Notes under the pieces: model-generated | Seen by the model: the letters and a program-made list of their open reading frames with translations, nothing else | Told to the model about the DNA's origin: nothing | Databases searched by the model: none | Translations under genes and position numbers: made by a program | Shown: in pieces, positions 54,401 through 62,367 of the stretch | How positions within the stretch are numbered: the first letter of the stretch is position 1 | Layout: each line of letters begins with the position of its first letter | Source: Chitinophagales bacterium | GTDB taxonomy: Bacteria > Bacteroidota > Bacteroidia > Chitinophagales > UBA10324 | DNA: 64,000 nucleotides | Assembly: GCA_019694975.1 (NCBI GenBank) | Contig: JAIBAY010000001.1 | Span: 502,732 to 566,731 of the forward strand | Reading direction: 5' to 3'

Positions 54401-54581
54401 GGAAATCACTTCAAAAGCCGGCATCAAAAAAGTACGGGTTTATATTTCAGGAAACAACATTGGCACCATCACAAAATATGATGGATTCGATCCTGAAATC
54501 GGCGGCAGCAGTTTTGGAGTGGACCGGGGCGTCTATCCACAGGCGACGTCGTTCCTCATCGGTGGTAATATCACATTTTAG
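51492..54581 (+). CDS. SusC/RagA-type TonB-linked outer-membrane transporter
   Basis: This 1029-residue protein has a signal peptide, a carboxypeptidase-D-like N-terminal domain (GTVSDGAGPLIGAVIVEKG, about 27-105), a plug domain with NEIVVVGYGTQKKSVTTGAI and DGVPINGGIDYLNQGDIESI (SusC signature), and a 22-strand barrel ending FLIGGNITF. It imports oligosaccharides using the TonB proton-motive force, with SusD as lid. Stop and susD start are 41 bp apart. Confidence 0.96.
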   Translation: MIKSLKLGIILLLWLSSSLVKAQGTMAVTGTVSDGAGPLIGAVIVEKGTQNGVVSDENGDFAINVAGKSSILLFSYVGHKDQEIAVGNQSTINVSLQNEDLLNEIVVVGYGTQKKSVTTGAISKVRGDDLESMPVMRIEQSLQGRTSGVWVTSSSGSPGAAATVRVRGTTSINDSNPLYVVDGVPINGGIDYLNQGDIESIEVLKDAASAAIYGARSANGVILVTTKKGKKDMMEVSLNSYYGIQNPTKKLSLLNATQYAILMNESSVAAGGDVLFSNPDSLGEGTDWQDAVFEKNAPVQNHDLSISAGSGKSLYYGSFSYFDQTGIVSSSQSSFQRYSVRFNGTHNISKYITVGHTLGYTRNNGQGVPDNTEYGSPLGRAINIDPITPLIETRPDVLNSNIFQNFAVVLDDNGQPYGISPYVTSEIVNPVAAIKVNQSNGWGDKIAGNVFLELMPFKGFKYRSAYGVDFAYWGAESFSPVYYLNASNRLDINRYARSQNRGVYWNWDNTISYQKTFLEKHNFNFLAGMVAEHNQGEGLSGSVQDIPADDISNASLLYAVSPENQGFGGYEYEGALVSYLGRITYDYAGKYLFSALFRVDGSPKFGENYRYGTFPSVSAGWVVTEEEFLKYNDYINFLKIRGSWGINGNDKIGDFRFVSTIGGFRNYTFGVDESLINGSTPNALANPDLRWEETKQTNFGFDARIFKDFTLTFDWFIKKTSGMLLDIAVPGYVGNAGPVGNIASMENKGIEFELGYSKKIGEVALDISGNLSHFTNVVTDLGPDKEYIVGQTFSPQALEITRTSVGEPFGYFFGYQTDGIFQNQDEINSYVGNDGMLLQPDATPGDFRFVDINSDGIIDADDRTKIGDPVPDLVYGFTVGASWKGFDILLFGQGVAGVQVFDATRRFDLQMANMTTDALDRWTGEGTSDAYPHLVMNDPNKNFSSSSDFYVKDASFFRIRTLQLGYTLPLEITSKAGIKKVRVYISGNNIGTITKYDGFDPEIGGSSFGVDRGVYPQATSFLIGGNITF

Positions 54582-54621
54582 TCTTTCTGCATTTGAAATC
54601 ACTTCTAAAAAAGTTAGCAAA

Positions 54622-56136
54622 ATGAAATATCTCAATAACAAAATCCTGATGTTCTCCCTGGTGATACTTTCGCTGATGTCTTGCAGCAAAAGTTTCCTGG
54701 AGCTGGAACCTATCGGCACACAGCTCGAATCCAATTTCTACCAGACGGATGAAGAGATTTTTGAAGGTGTTGTGGCAGTGTATGATGTAACACAATGGGG
54801 CGGCACCAATGGCTGGACCATGAAACTGGGATTACTCAACGCCGCCTCCGACGATTGCTATGCAGGAGGCAGCGATGCATCGGATCAGCCAAACTGGGTG
54901 GCCTGGGACAACTTCACGCTCGATCCGTTTCTCGGGCCCCAGCGTGGATTATGGAATAAAAATTACACAGGCATTTACCGCGCCAACCTGATACTGGAAA
55001 AAATGGAAAATCCTGATATCAAGGACCTGACACCGGAGAAAAAGGCGCGCTACATCGCCGAAGTGAAATTCCTGCGAGCTTATTTTTACTTCGACCAGGT
55101 GCGGCTGTTTGGCAACATTCCGCTCATCACAAAAACGCTGGGTGCGGATGAAATATATAATCAAAAGCAGACCACGCCGGCAGCTATTTATGCGCAGATT
55201 GAAGCCGACTTGCAGGCTGCAGTGAATGAATCGCAGCTTCCCGAAACAGTTTCTCCTGATGAACTCGGGCGCATCACCAAAGGCGCGGCTAAAGCCCTGC
55301 TCGGAAAAGTAATATTGTTTCAAAATGATAATGCAAGGATGGCAGAGGCGGCTGCTTTACTCGAAGATGTCATCACTTCCGGCATCTATGCGCTGGAATC
55401 CAACTATGCCGACATCTTCAAACCGGATAATAAATTCGGTGTTGAGTCTGTTTATGAAATTGTTCACTCCGATAATCAACATGGCGGCTACGAAAACTTT
55501 AACAATTTCACGGAAGGAAATTATAATGTTCAGTTTTTCGGTATCCGCGATTTTGTAGGACCTGATTATGCAAACGGTTGGAGCTTTTGCCCGATCACCG
55601 AAGACCTCGTTGATTTTATGAAAGATGATCCTCGTTTTGCCGCAACCATTATTGACGGCAACGCATTAAAAAATGCCGGTGCATCCTATACGGCAAGTTA
55701 TCAGAATACGGATTACTTTATTAACAAGTATGCGCCGCTGCAGGAGTTTAAAGCCACGTCCGGTGAGCCTGCTCTCAACTGGGGATACAATATCAAAGAG
55801 ATCCGGTTGGCGGATGTGATGCTGATGGCTGCAGAAGCTTTTGCCAGGTCGGGCGACGAAGGAAAAGCAAAATTCTACCTGAACCAGGTTCGAAACCGTG
55901 TTGGCTTGCCCGACAGGGTTTCCAGCGGTGCTGCATTACTCGATGATATTGCCACAGAACGCCGCCTCGAACTGGCCACAGAAGGGTTGCGCTTTTGGGA
56001 TCTGATCAGGACCAATAAAGCAGTGACGGTTTTAGGACCACTTGGATTCCAGCCTAACAAGCATGAATATTTACCAATCCCCCAGCAGGAAATTGATATC
56101 TCGCAGGGAGCAATGGTTCAAAACCAGGGTTACTAA
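54622..56136 (+). CDS. SusD/RagB-type surface lipoprotein
   Basis: This 504-residue lipoprotein starts at ATG 54622 (leader MKYLNNKILMFSLVILSLMS with lipobox SLMSC); the frame is open upstream into susC but without a signal. It has SusD landmarks: FLELEPIGTQLESNFYQTDE, RAEVKFLRAYFYFDQVRLFG, DVMLMAAEAFARSGDEGKAK, YLNQVRNRVGL and the closing RLELATEGLRFWDLIRTNKA. It binds glycan and closes the SusC pore. Confidence 0.95.
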   Translation: MKYLNNKILMFSLVILSLMSCSKSFLELEPIGTQLESNFYQTDEEIFEGVVAVYDVTQWGGTNGWTMKLGLLNAASDDCYAGGSDASDQPNWVAWDNFTLDPFLGPQRGLWNKNYTGIYRANLILEKMENPDIKDLTPEKKARYIAEVKFLRAYFYFDQVRLFGNIPLITKTLGADEIYNQKQTTPAAIYAQIEADLQAAVNESQLPETVSPDELGRITKGAAKALLGKVILFQNDNARMAEAAALLEDVITSGIYALESNYADIFKPDNKFGVESVYEIVHSDNQHGGYENFNNFTEGNYNVQFFGIRDFVGPDYANGWSFCPITEDLVDFMKDDPRFAATIIDGNALKNAGASYTASYQNTDYFINKYAPLQEFKATSGEPALNWGYNIKEIRLADVMLMAAEAFARSGDEGKAKFYLNQVRNRVGLPDRVSSGAALLDDIATERRLELATEGLRFWDLIRTNKAVTVLGPLGFQPNKHEYLPIPQQEIDISQGAMVQNQGY

Positions 56137-56206
56137 AGTGTTTCAATAAAACAACCTTTATTCATCACAACATTCATTTTCTAAAAATAATAAGACGTTG
56201 GTGACC

Positions 56207-57076
56207 ATGAAAAAACTGATTTCCTGCAGCTTCCTGCTTGCAACCCTGCTCAACATGACCGCATGCAATAAAGAAAAAGTTACCGAATTGCCTGTTCCGC
56301 CAGCCGCTGCCTTTGACGTACAGACTACCAGTGATCCTAACAGGTTGTTATTGGTGGATCAGACACCGGGCGCTTTCCTGCATAAATGGGATCTGGGCAA
56401 TGGTGAAAAAGCGGATTCATCCGTAGTGACCGCTTACTATCCTTACCAGGGAACATACACAGTTACATTACAGTCATTCAATGCCGGTGGCTTTGGAACT
56501 GCTTCCAAACAGGTAACGATTGACCAGGATGATCCCAATGCATGCTTTGGCAATCTCCAGTTGCTCACCTCCTGCAGCACCAAAACATGGGTACTTGAAC
56601 CGGCGGCAGGCGCACTGAAAGTGGGGCCGGATGCAGACTTCACAACGGTATGGTATCAGACCGGCCTCTCTGATGTCGGCGTCCGCAGCTGCATGTTTAA
56701 CGATGAGTACAGCTTCAGCTTAGACGGAACTTTTTCTTATGACAACAAAGGTGATTTTTGGGCCGACACTGATAACTCCGGCAATGTTACACCTGCAGAT
56801 TTAGGATGCGCTCCTGGATGCCAGCCATCATCTGCATGGCCGCCTCAATACAGCGACTGGAACTCCAACATCAACAGTTTCGTCGTTAATGAAACGGAAC
56901 TGACCCTCAGCGGGCCGGGTGTGTTTTTAGCGCTGTACAAAGTAGCCAACGGGATGGAAGTAACAACACCTCAGAGCAGCATCACCTATCAGATCAAAGA
57001 ATTAACAGAAAGCAGACTCGTGGTGCTTATTAATTTTGGTCCTGGCTTCTGGCAATTCACTTTCGTTCCCAAATAG
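56207..57076 (+). CDS. PKD-domain surface lipoprotein (SusE-position)
   Basis: This 289-residue protein starts at ATG 56207 with a lipobox (LNMTAC). Residues about 25-105 are a PKD domain (GAFLHKWDLGNGEKADSSVV). The rest (110-289) is a beta-sandwich with three Cys (CFGNLQLLTSC, CAPGCQPSSAW) and Trp-rich loops suited to sugar binding (STKTWVLEPAAGALKVGPDA). It stands where SusE/SusF-type glycan-binding lipoproteins are found, between susD and the glucanase. Exact ligand is unproven. Confidence 0.82.
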   Translation: MKKLISCSFLLATLLNMTACNKEKVTELPVPPAAAFDVQTTSDPNRLLLVDQTPGAFLHKWDLGNGEKADSSVVTAYYPYQGTYTVTLQSFNAGGFGTASKQVTIDQDDPNACFGNLQLLTSCSTKTWVLEPAAGALKVGPDADFTTVWYQTGLSDVGVRSCMFNDEYSFSLDGTFSYDNKGDFWADTDNSGNVTPADLGCAPGCQPSSAWPPQYSDWNSNINSFVVNETELTLSGPGVFLALYKVANGMEVTTPQSSITYQIKELTESRLVVLINFGPGFWQFTFVPK

Positions 57077-57133
57077 TATTTGCCGCAGGTAATTTTTCCA
57101 AACGCGGATAACAAAAATTAAATTAACCCGAAG

Positions 57134-58312
57134 ATGAAAAACATGTTGCTCGTCCTTTCTTTGTTCATCTGCGCTTCTTGCGGCGACAAGAATACAGAGG
57201 CCCCACTCCCGACATTGCCTACCGTTTCTATTAACAGTGTCACGCTCTTCGAAGGAGATGCCGTCGCCACCTTTCCTTTTAAAATAAACTTAAGCAAGGC
57301 AACCGACAAAGATGTTACTGTAAATTTTATGACGAAAGACAATACCGCCTTAGCAGGAATAGATTACGAGATGCAGAATGGCAGCATAACGATTCCTGCC
57401 AACAGCACGGAAGCCACCATCAGTATTGTGGTGATTGGAGATACGGTGAAGCAGCCCGATAAACAATTTGACGTGGTACTGTCCGATCCTGTAAACGCCA
57501 CACTTAATACAGATAAAGGAACCGGAACCATCCGTAACGATGACACTTATGTGTATGTGCCGCTTGACGGTTATATCACACCCGAAAGCTATGCGGGTTA
57601 TGTCAGTCTCTGGAAAGATGAATTCAGCGGCACAGCCATTGATAATACAATCTGGGGTTACGACATCGGTAACAACGGATGGGGAAACAATGAGTCACAG
57701 TATTACACTAATAGCCCAAACAACTCATTTGTTTCCAATGGTAACCTGGTGATAGAAGCAAGAAAAGAAAATTACCAGGGCAGTGAATATACTTCAGCAA
57801 GGCTGCTTACAAAAAACAAGCAATCGTTCACATTTGGCAGAGTTGATATACGTGCCGTTCTACCCAAAGGGCAAGGCATCTGGCCTGCACTGTGGATGCT
57901 GGGTTCAAAGATTGATCAGACAGGATGGCCCAATTGCGGTGAGATTGATATCATGGAAATTATCGGAAGCCTGCCGGCTGAAGTTAACGGAACCATTCAT
58001 TTCGGACCGCAGGGCGCTACACAAAGCACAAAGCTGACAGGCACCTACACATTGCCCTCAGGTGATTTCTCTGAAAAGTATCATGTGTTTTCACTGGTAT
58101 GGTCAGAGGATAATATTCAGATACTGGTGGATGACATCTCCTACTTCCAGGCTACCAAGGCACAGGTTGGTGCCATTTATCCATTCAATGAACCCTTCTT
58201 TGTCATTTTCAACATTGCAGTCGGTGGCAACTGGCCTGGCTACCCGGATGCTACAACAATTTTCCCGCAGCAAATGCTGGTAGATTACATCAGAGTATTT
58301 CAGAAAATATAA
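57134..58312 (+). CDS. Calx-beta/GH16 endo-beta-glucanase lipoprotein
   Basis: This 392-residue lipoprotein (LFICASC) has a Calx-beta domain (about 33-140, EGDAVATFPFKINLSKATDK and GTGTIRNDD) followed by a GH16 domain (about 155-390). The catalytic motif EIDIME has nucleophile Glu270 and acid/base Glu275; WPALWMLGSKIDQTGWPNCG, before it, and NEPFFVIFNIAVGGNWPGYP, near the end, form the substrate cleft. The form of the motif (with the extra Met) fits laminarinase or lichenase activity on beta-1,3(4)-glucans. It should cut the polymer on the cell surface before SusCD import. Confidence 0.93.
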   Translation: MKNMLLVLSLFICASCGDKNTEAPLPTLPTVSINSVTLFEGDAVATFPFKINLSKATDKDVTVNFMTKDNTALAGIDYEMQNGSITIPANSTEATISIVVIGDTVKQPDKQFDVVLSDPVNATLNTDKGTGTIRNDDTYVYVPLDGYITPESYAGYVSLWKDEFSGTAIDNTIWGYDIGNNGWGNNESQYYTNSPNNSFVSNGNLVIEARKENYQGSEYTSARLLTKNKQSFTFGRVDIRAVLPKGQGIWPALWMLGSKIDQTGWPNCGEIDIMEIIGSLPAEVNGTIHFGPQGATQSTKLTGTYTLPSGDFSEKYHVFSLVWSEDNIQILVDDISYFQATKAQVGAIYPFNEPFFVIFNIAVGGNWPGYPDATTIFPQQMLVDYIRVFQKI

Positions 58313-58442
58313 GATACCTGTACATTATTTCATGACAGGGAATGATCGGGCTGTCCGTGCGTATGAAACGTGCTGATACGGGCGGCGCCTGAGCAATGTG
58401 CCGGCTGGTGTTTTCAAAAAGATGGTAATAAAATCACAACCG

Positions 58443-60719
58443 ATGAATTATAAAAAATACACTTTGCATCCGGGTGGCTTGTTGCTCCTTTTAATATTGT
58501 GTTCAGGTCAGCGTACACCGGAAAATAAAAACCCGCTAACCGTTTCAGCAAAAGATGAGTTTATTGAATCGCTGCTTTCAAAAATGACATTGGAGGAAAA
58601 ATGCGGCCAGTTAAATTTTGTTGTTGGCAGTATATTAACCGGTCCGGCCGCTACTGCTGATGTGAACGTGTCTGACTATGATGAAGCCATCCGCAAAGGA
58701 AGAATAACCGGCATATTCAATACCAACGGCGCTAAAAACATCCGTCATCTTCAGGAAGTGGCGGTGAAAGAATCGAGGCTTGGCATTCCATTACTCATCG
58801 GTGCCGACATCATTCATGGCTATAAAACGATTACTCCCATTCCGCTGGGCGAGGCGGCGAGCTGGGACCTTGCAGCCATCGAAAAGTCGGCCCGCGTTGC
58901 AGCCATTGAGGCCAGTGCTTCCGGCATCAACTGGACCTTTGCTCCCATGGCTGATATCACACATGATGCACGCTGGGGCCGTATTGCCGAGGGTGCAGGT
59001 GAAGATCCTTTTCTCGGCGGCCTGATTGCCGCCGCACGCGTAAAAGGTTTCCAGGGTAACCTGAAAGATGCGAATACAATTGCTGCTTGTATCAAACATT
59101 TTGCTGCCTATGGAGCGCCGGAAGGTGGCCGTGATTACAACACAGTTGATATGTCGGAAAGGCGGTTGCGCGAAACCTATCTGCCGCCCTACAAAGCGGG
59201 ATTGCAGGCCGGTGCTGCTACCATCATGACTTCCTTCAATGAACTGGATGGAGTACCTGCATCAGGCAATCCATTCTTGTTAAAAGAAGTGCTGCGTAAG
59301 GAATGGAACTTTGAAGGCCTCGTGGTTTCTGACTGGCAGTCGATTGAAGAAATGATTTCACATGGAAATGTAGCCGACCGGAAAGAAGCTGGTAAACTGG
59401 CAATCAAAACAGGTGTGGATATGGACATGATGGCCGACATCTACATTAAGGAACTACCGGAACTGGTGAAGAACGGCAGTGTTGATATTGTGTTTGTCGA
59501 TAACGCCGTGCGCCGCACACTGGCACTAAAGTATGACCTCGGATTGTTTGAAAATCCATATCAGTATGGCGATGAAAAAAGGGAAGCCACTGAAATTCTA
59601 TCCAAGGAAAACCGGGCCGCTGCGCTTGACATTGCAAAAAAATCCATCGTGCTGCTGCAGAACTCATCCGGTATCCTGCCTTTGAACAAATCAGTTAAAA
59701 GCATTGCACTGATTGGTCCGCTGGCAGAAGATAAAGCCGAACAAAACGGCTGCTGGGCATTTTTTGGAGAAGCAAAAGATGTAGTATCAGTGGCTGAAGG
59801 CATAAAAGAAACAGCTGGTGCGAACAGCAAAGTCATGATTGCAAAAGGTTGCGACTTCTATAGCAGTGATACGAGCGGATTCCGTGAAGCAAGAAAAATT
59901 GCACAGCAGGCAGAGGTGATTATCCTTGCCGTTGGTGAGTCAGCGGTGATGAATGGCGAAGCCGGCAGCCGGTCAGATATCCGCCTTCCGGGCGTACAGG
60001 AACAACTCGTAAAGGCGATGATGGCTACGGGAAAACAAGTGATCGTATGTGTGTTTCATGGCCGGCCGCTCGACCTGAGCTTTTTAGAAGACAAGTCTCC
60101 GTCCGTGCTTGCCTGCTGGACACTCGGATCAGAAACAGGCCACGCCGTGGCAGCGGTGATTTTTGGAGATTACAATCCATCCGGAAGGTTACCGGTTTCA
60201 TTTCCACGCAGCGTTGGCCAGGTGCCTGTTTACTATTACACCAAACAAACCGGCAGGCCTTATTCCGGAGCATACAATGAACCGGCTACTGAACGTGTCT
60301 ACCGTTCAAAATACCGCGACGTGGAAAATTCACCGCTGTTTCCTTTTGGATATGGATTAAGCTATACCACTTTCAAATATGAAACGGTGGAAGTAGACCA
60401 TTCAACAATAAACAGTGATGGTATTGTAACCGCTTCAGTGAAGGTCAGCAACACCGGAGGCCGCGATGGTGAAGAAGTGGTGCAACTGTATATCCGCGAC
60501 TGGGTTGGCAGTACCACAAGGCCGGTGAGGGAGCTGAAAGGTTTTCAAAAAATAATGCTGAAAGCAGGAGAATCAAAAACCGTTTCCTTCACTATTAATA
60601 ATGAAATGTTATCCTTTTACAGGCAGGATATGACGTGGGGTGCTGAACCGGGAAAATTCACTGTTTACATTGGAGAGAATTCCGCTACCAACAACGGGCA
60701 TGATTTCTTTCTCCGGTAG
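58443..60719 (+). CDS. GH3 beta-glucosidase
   Basis: This 758-residue protein has the three GH3 parts: a TIM barrel (about 40-375) with nucleophile Asp297 in GLVVSDWQSIEEM and the substrate Lys-His pair in CIKHFAAYG, an alpha/beta sandwich (about 400-610, with IILAVGESAVMNGEAGSRSD) and an Fn3-like C-terminal domain (WGAEPGKFTVYIGENS). The start ATG 58443 gives a leader with lipobox-like LILC. Such enzymes (BglX-like) release glucose from oligosaccharides left by the GH16 enzyme. A longer start at 58398 would hide the leader. Confidence 0.92.
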   Translation: MNYKKYTLHPGGLLLLLILCSGQRTPENKNPLTVSAKDEFIESLLSKMTLEEKCGQLNFVVGSILTGPAATADVNVSDYDEAIRKGRITGIFNTNGAKNIRHLQEVAVKESRLGIPLLIGADIIHGYKTITPIPLGEAASWDLAAIEKSARVAAIEASASGINWTFAPMADITHDARWGRIAEGAGEDPFLGGLIAAARVKGFQGNLKDANTIAACIKHFAAYGAPEGGRDYNTVDMSERRLRETYLPPYKAGLQAGAATIMTSFNELDGVPASGNPFLLKEVLRKEWNFEGLVVSDWQSIEEMISHGNVADRKEAGKLAIKTGVDMDMMADIYIKELPELVKNGSVDIVFVDNAVRRTLALKYDLGLFENPYQYGDEKREATEILSKENRAAALDIAKKSIVLLQNSSGILPLNKSVKSIALIGPLAEDKAEQNGCWAFFGEAKDVVSVAEGIKETAGANSKVMIAKGCDFYSSDTSGFREARKIAQQAEVIILAVGESAVMNGEAGSRSDIRLPGVQEQLVKAMMATGKQVIVCVFHGRPLDLSFLEDKSPSVLACWTLGSETGHAVAAVIFGDYNPSGRLPVSFPRSVGQVPVYYYTKQTGRPYSGAYNEPATERVYRSKYRDVENSPLFPFGYGLSYTTFKYETVEVDHSTINSDGIVTASVKVSNTGGRDGEEVVQLYIRDWVGSTTRPVRELKGFQKIMLKAGESKTVSFTINNEMLSFYRQDMTWGAEPGKFTVYIGENSATNNGHDFFLR

Positions 60720-60793
60720 GTATGTTGTATTTTTTCAAAGCCGGGCAATTGTAACAATCATATTTCCCTTCTTTCATTTTTACCAACTGACAA

Positions 60794-60821
60794 TAAAAAA
60801 CCCGGGCAGATAGATACCCGG
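60794..60821 (-). terminator. Terminator between GH3 gene and convergent gene
   Basis: The stem CCGGG/CCCGG (60802-60806 and 60817-60821) has a 10-nt loop. On the minus strand it is followed by a run of six or more T residues, so it should end the minus-strand transcript of the gene at 60845-62131. On the plus strand it may help terminate the PUL transcript. Confidence 0.65.
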
Positions 60822-60844
60822 ATTTATTATTGCACGGTTGACAA

Positions 60845-62131
60845 TCAGTCTTTCAACAGTTTAATATTTCCGGATCCTGATGTAGTGTTCATTCTCAGCA
60901 GGTAGATTCCTGTTGCGTATGCTGATGCATCAATGATTACTTCGCGGCTGCCCGGACTTACATTGTAAACCTCTTTACCCATTGCATCATAAATTGCTAT
61001 TGAAGAAATTTTTTCACCGGAGGAAATGATCCAACTGCTATTGGAAGGATTAGGATAAACAACGATTCTTTCAGTTGCAGGATCATGAAGCCCAACCGGC
61101 GATTCACCAAATGCCACATCATCAAAATAATAAGTCTTTTCACCGGCCGCAGTGCCATCAGTTCCAAAATTAAAAAACAGAGAAGCCATATTGTAGTACC
61201 AGCCCATGCTCAGGCCCACACTGAGTAATTCAGTTCCTGGTGCCTGGTTAAGAAAATCAAAAACCAGTGTTTCCCAATTGGCCGTTACAGTGGTATTCAC
61301 TTCAGTTTCGCAGGTGTGTGTCGGATCATTGGCATCCTCTACTTTCAGTCGAATCGGCGTACCGGCAGCCGGCGACCATACGCGAACGTTCATCTTACTG
61401 TCTATTAGTGTTAATGGAATATTGGTGGCGAAGCCTGCCGGTGTGCCAATGGTAGTGCCGGCCCATGTGGCAGCGCCTGCTGTTTTTATCACCTTCACCA
61501 CTGTATTGCCGGCATTAACCGGATCCGCTGACAGTGCGGACACATTGCCTCCAAAATCTGTAGTGCTGTAATTGGTGGTGCTTCCTTCAAAGTTAACCGG
61601 TAAATCAATCTGCGCGCCGGTATACAGCTGTTGAATATCATCGAACAGAAAAACGGAGCCGGCTGAACCATTGCCTACATTGCCAAAGTCAAACATAAAA
61701 ACCAGGTTGTTGTAAATCGCCGGCTGCCCAGAGAAATTCCACGACAAAGTTTCCCATTGATTCGCCACTGTTGTTGGTACATCAAACTCTGCTGAGCCGG
61801 TACCGTTCTCCAACTTCAATTTTACAATCGTTCCAACAGGAGCAGCGGTAAACACTTTCATCGTGATGATGCCGGCAGTTGAAAAATCAAGATTGTTATC
61901 CAGGATCAGCTTGCTGCCTGCCCAAACCTGACCTCCGTTACGGATGATTTGTGCAACAGTTGAACTGGTGTTACTACCCGAAGATTGAGGATTTGCAATG
62001 ACGGTGGCAGTTCCACCATCAAAATTGATAAAGTCGGCTGTAGCGACGGCTGACTCAAAGTCGATGGGCAATGATTGTGCGCGGACAAATGATCCGGCAA
62101 ACAGAAAAATAATCAGCGTAATTTTTTTCAT
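60845..62131 (-). CDS. Secreted protein with two binding-type domains and T9SS tail
   Basis: This 428-residue protein has a signal peptide (MKKITLIIFLFAGSFVRAQ), then two related beta-sandwich domains of about 165 residues each: LPIDFESAVATADFINFDGG, WAGSKLILDNNLDF and VFLFDDI in the first, LPVNFEGSTTNYSTTDFGGN, WAGTTIG and YYFDDVAFG in the second. The layout, with an opening xPVxFE and closing FDDV, is that of non-catalytic modules in Bacteroidota glucanases. The last 80 residues are a T9SS domain (IVVYPNPSNSSWIISSGEK). It converges on the PUL and probably acts in glucan binding. Confidence 0.85.
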   Translation of the reverse strand: MKKITLIIFLFAGSFVRAQSLPIDFESAVATADFINFDGGTATVIANPQSSGSNTSSTVAQIIRNGGQVWAGSKLILDNNLDFSTAGIITMKVFTAAPVGTIVKLKLENGTGSAEFDVPTTVANQWETLSWNFSGQPAIYNNLVFMFDFGNVGNGSAGSVFLFDDIQQLYTGAQIDLPVNFEGSTTNYSTTDFGGNVSALSADPVNAGNTVVKVIKTAGAATWAGTTIGTPAGFATNIPLTLIDSKMNVRVWSPAAGTPIRLKVEDANDPTHTCETEVNTTVTANWETLVFDFLNQAPGTELLSVGLSMGWYYNMASLFFNFGTDGTAAGEKTYYFDDVAFGESPVGLHDPATERIVVYPNPSNSSWIISSGEKISSIAIYDAMGKEVYNVSPGSREVIIDASAYATGIYLLRMNTTSGSGNIKLLKD

Positions 62132-62325
62132 GAACGATATTTAAATAATTACAAAATTGTCCATGTAAAATACGCATAGTATTCCAGCTTTGGCTTTATT
62201 AAATTCAGCATTTTGAACTGCAGGTTGATCGTCGCAATCAGATCAGCAAATTCCTGTATCAATCTGTCCGGTGAATCATAATTAGGAAGAGATATTATGA
62301 AAAAAACTGTTCAATAAAACATGAA

Positions 62326-62359
62326 AATCCCGCCGGACAGTATAACGCCCGGCGGGATT
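62326..62359 (-). terminator. Terminator after the M4 peptidase gene
   Basis: An 11-bp perfect stem (AATCCCGCCGG, 62326-62336, with CCGGCGGGATT, 62349-62359) closes a 12-nt loop. On the minus strand a T-containing stretch follows (TTTCATGTTTTATT), 8 bases after the stop of the peptidase gene. It is imperfect in its T-run but well placed. Confidence 0.75.
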
Positions 62360-62367
62360 ATGGTACA

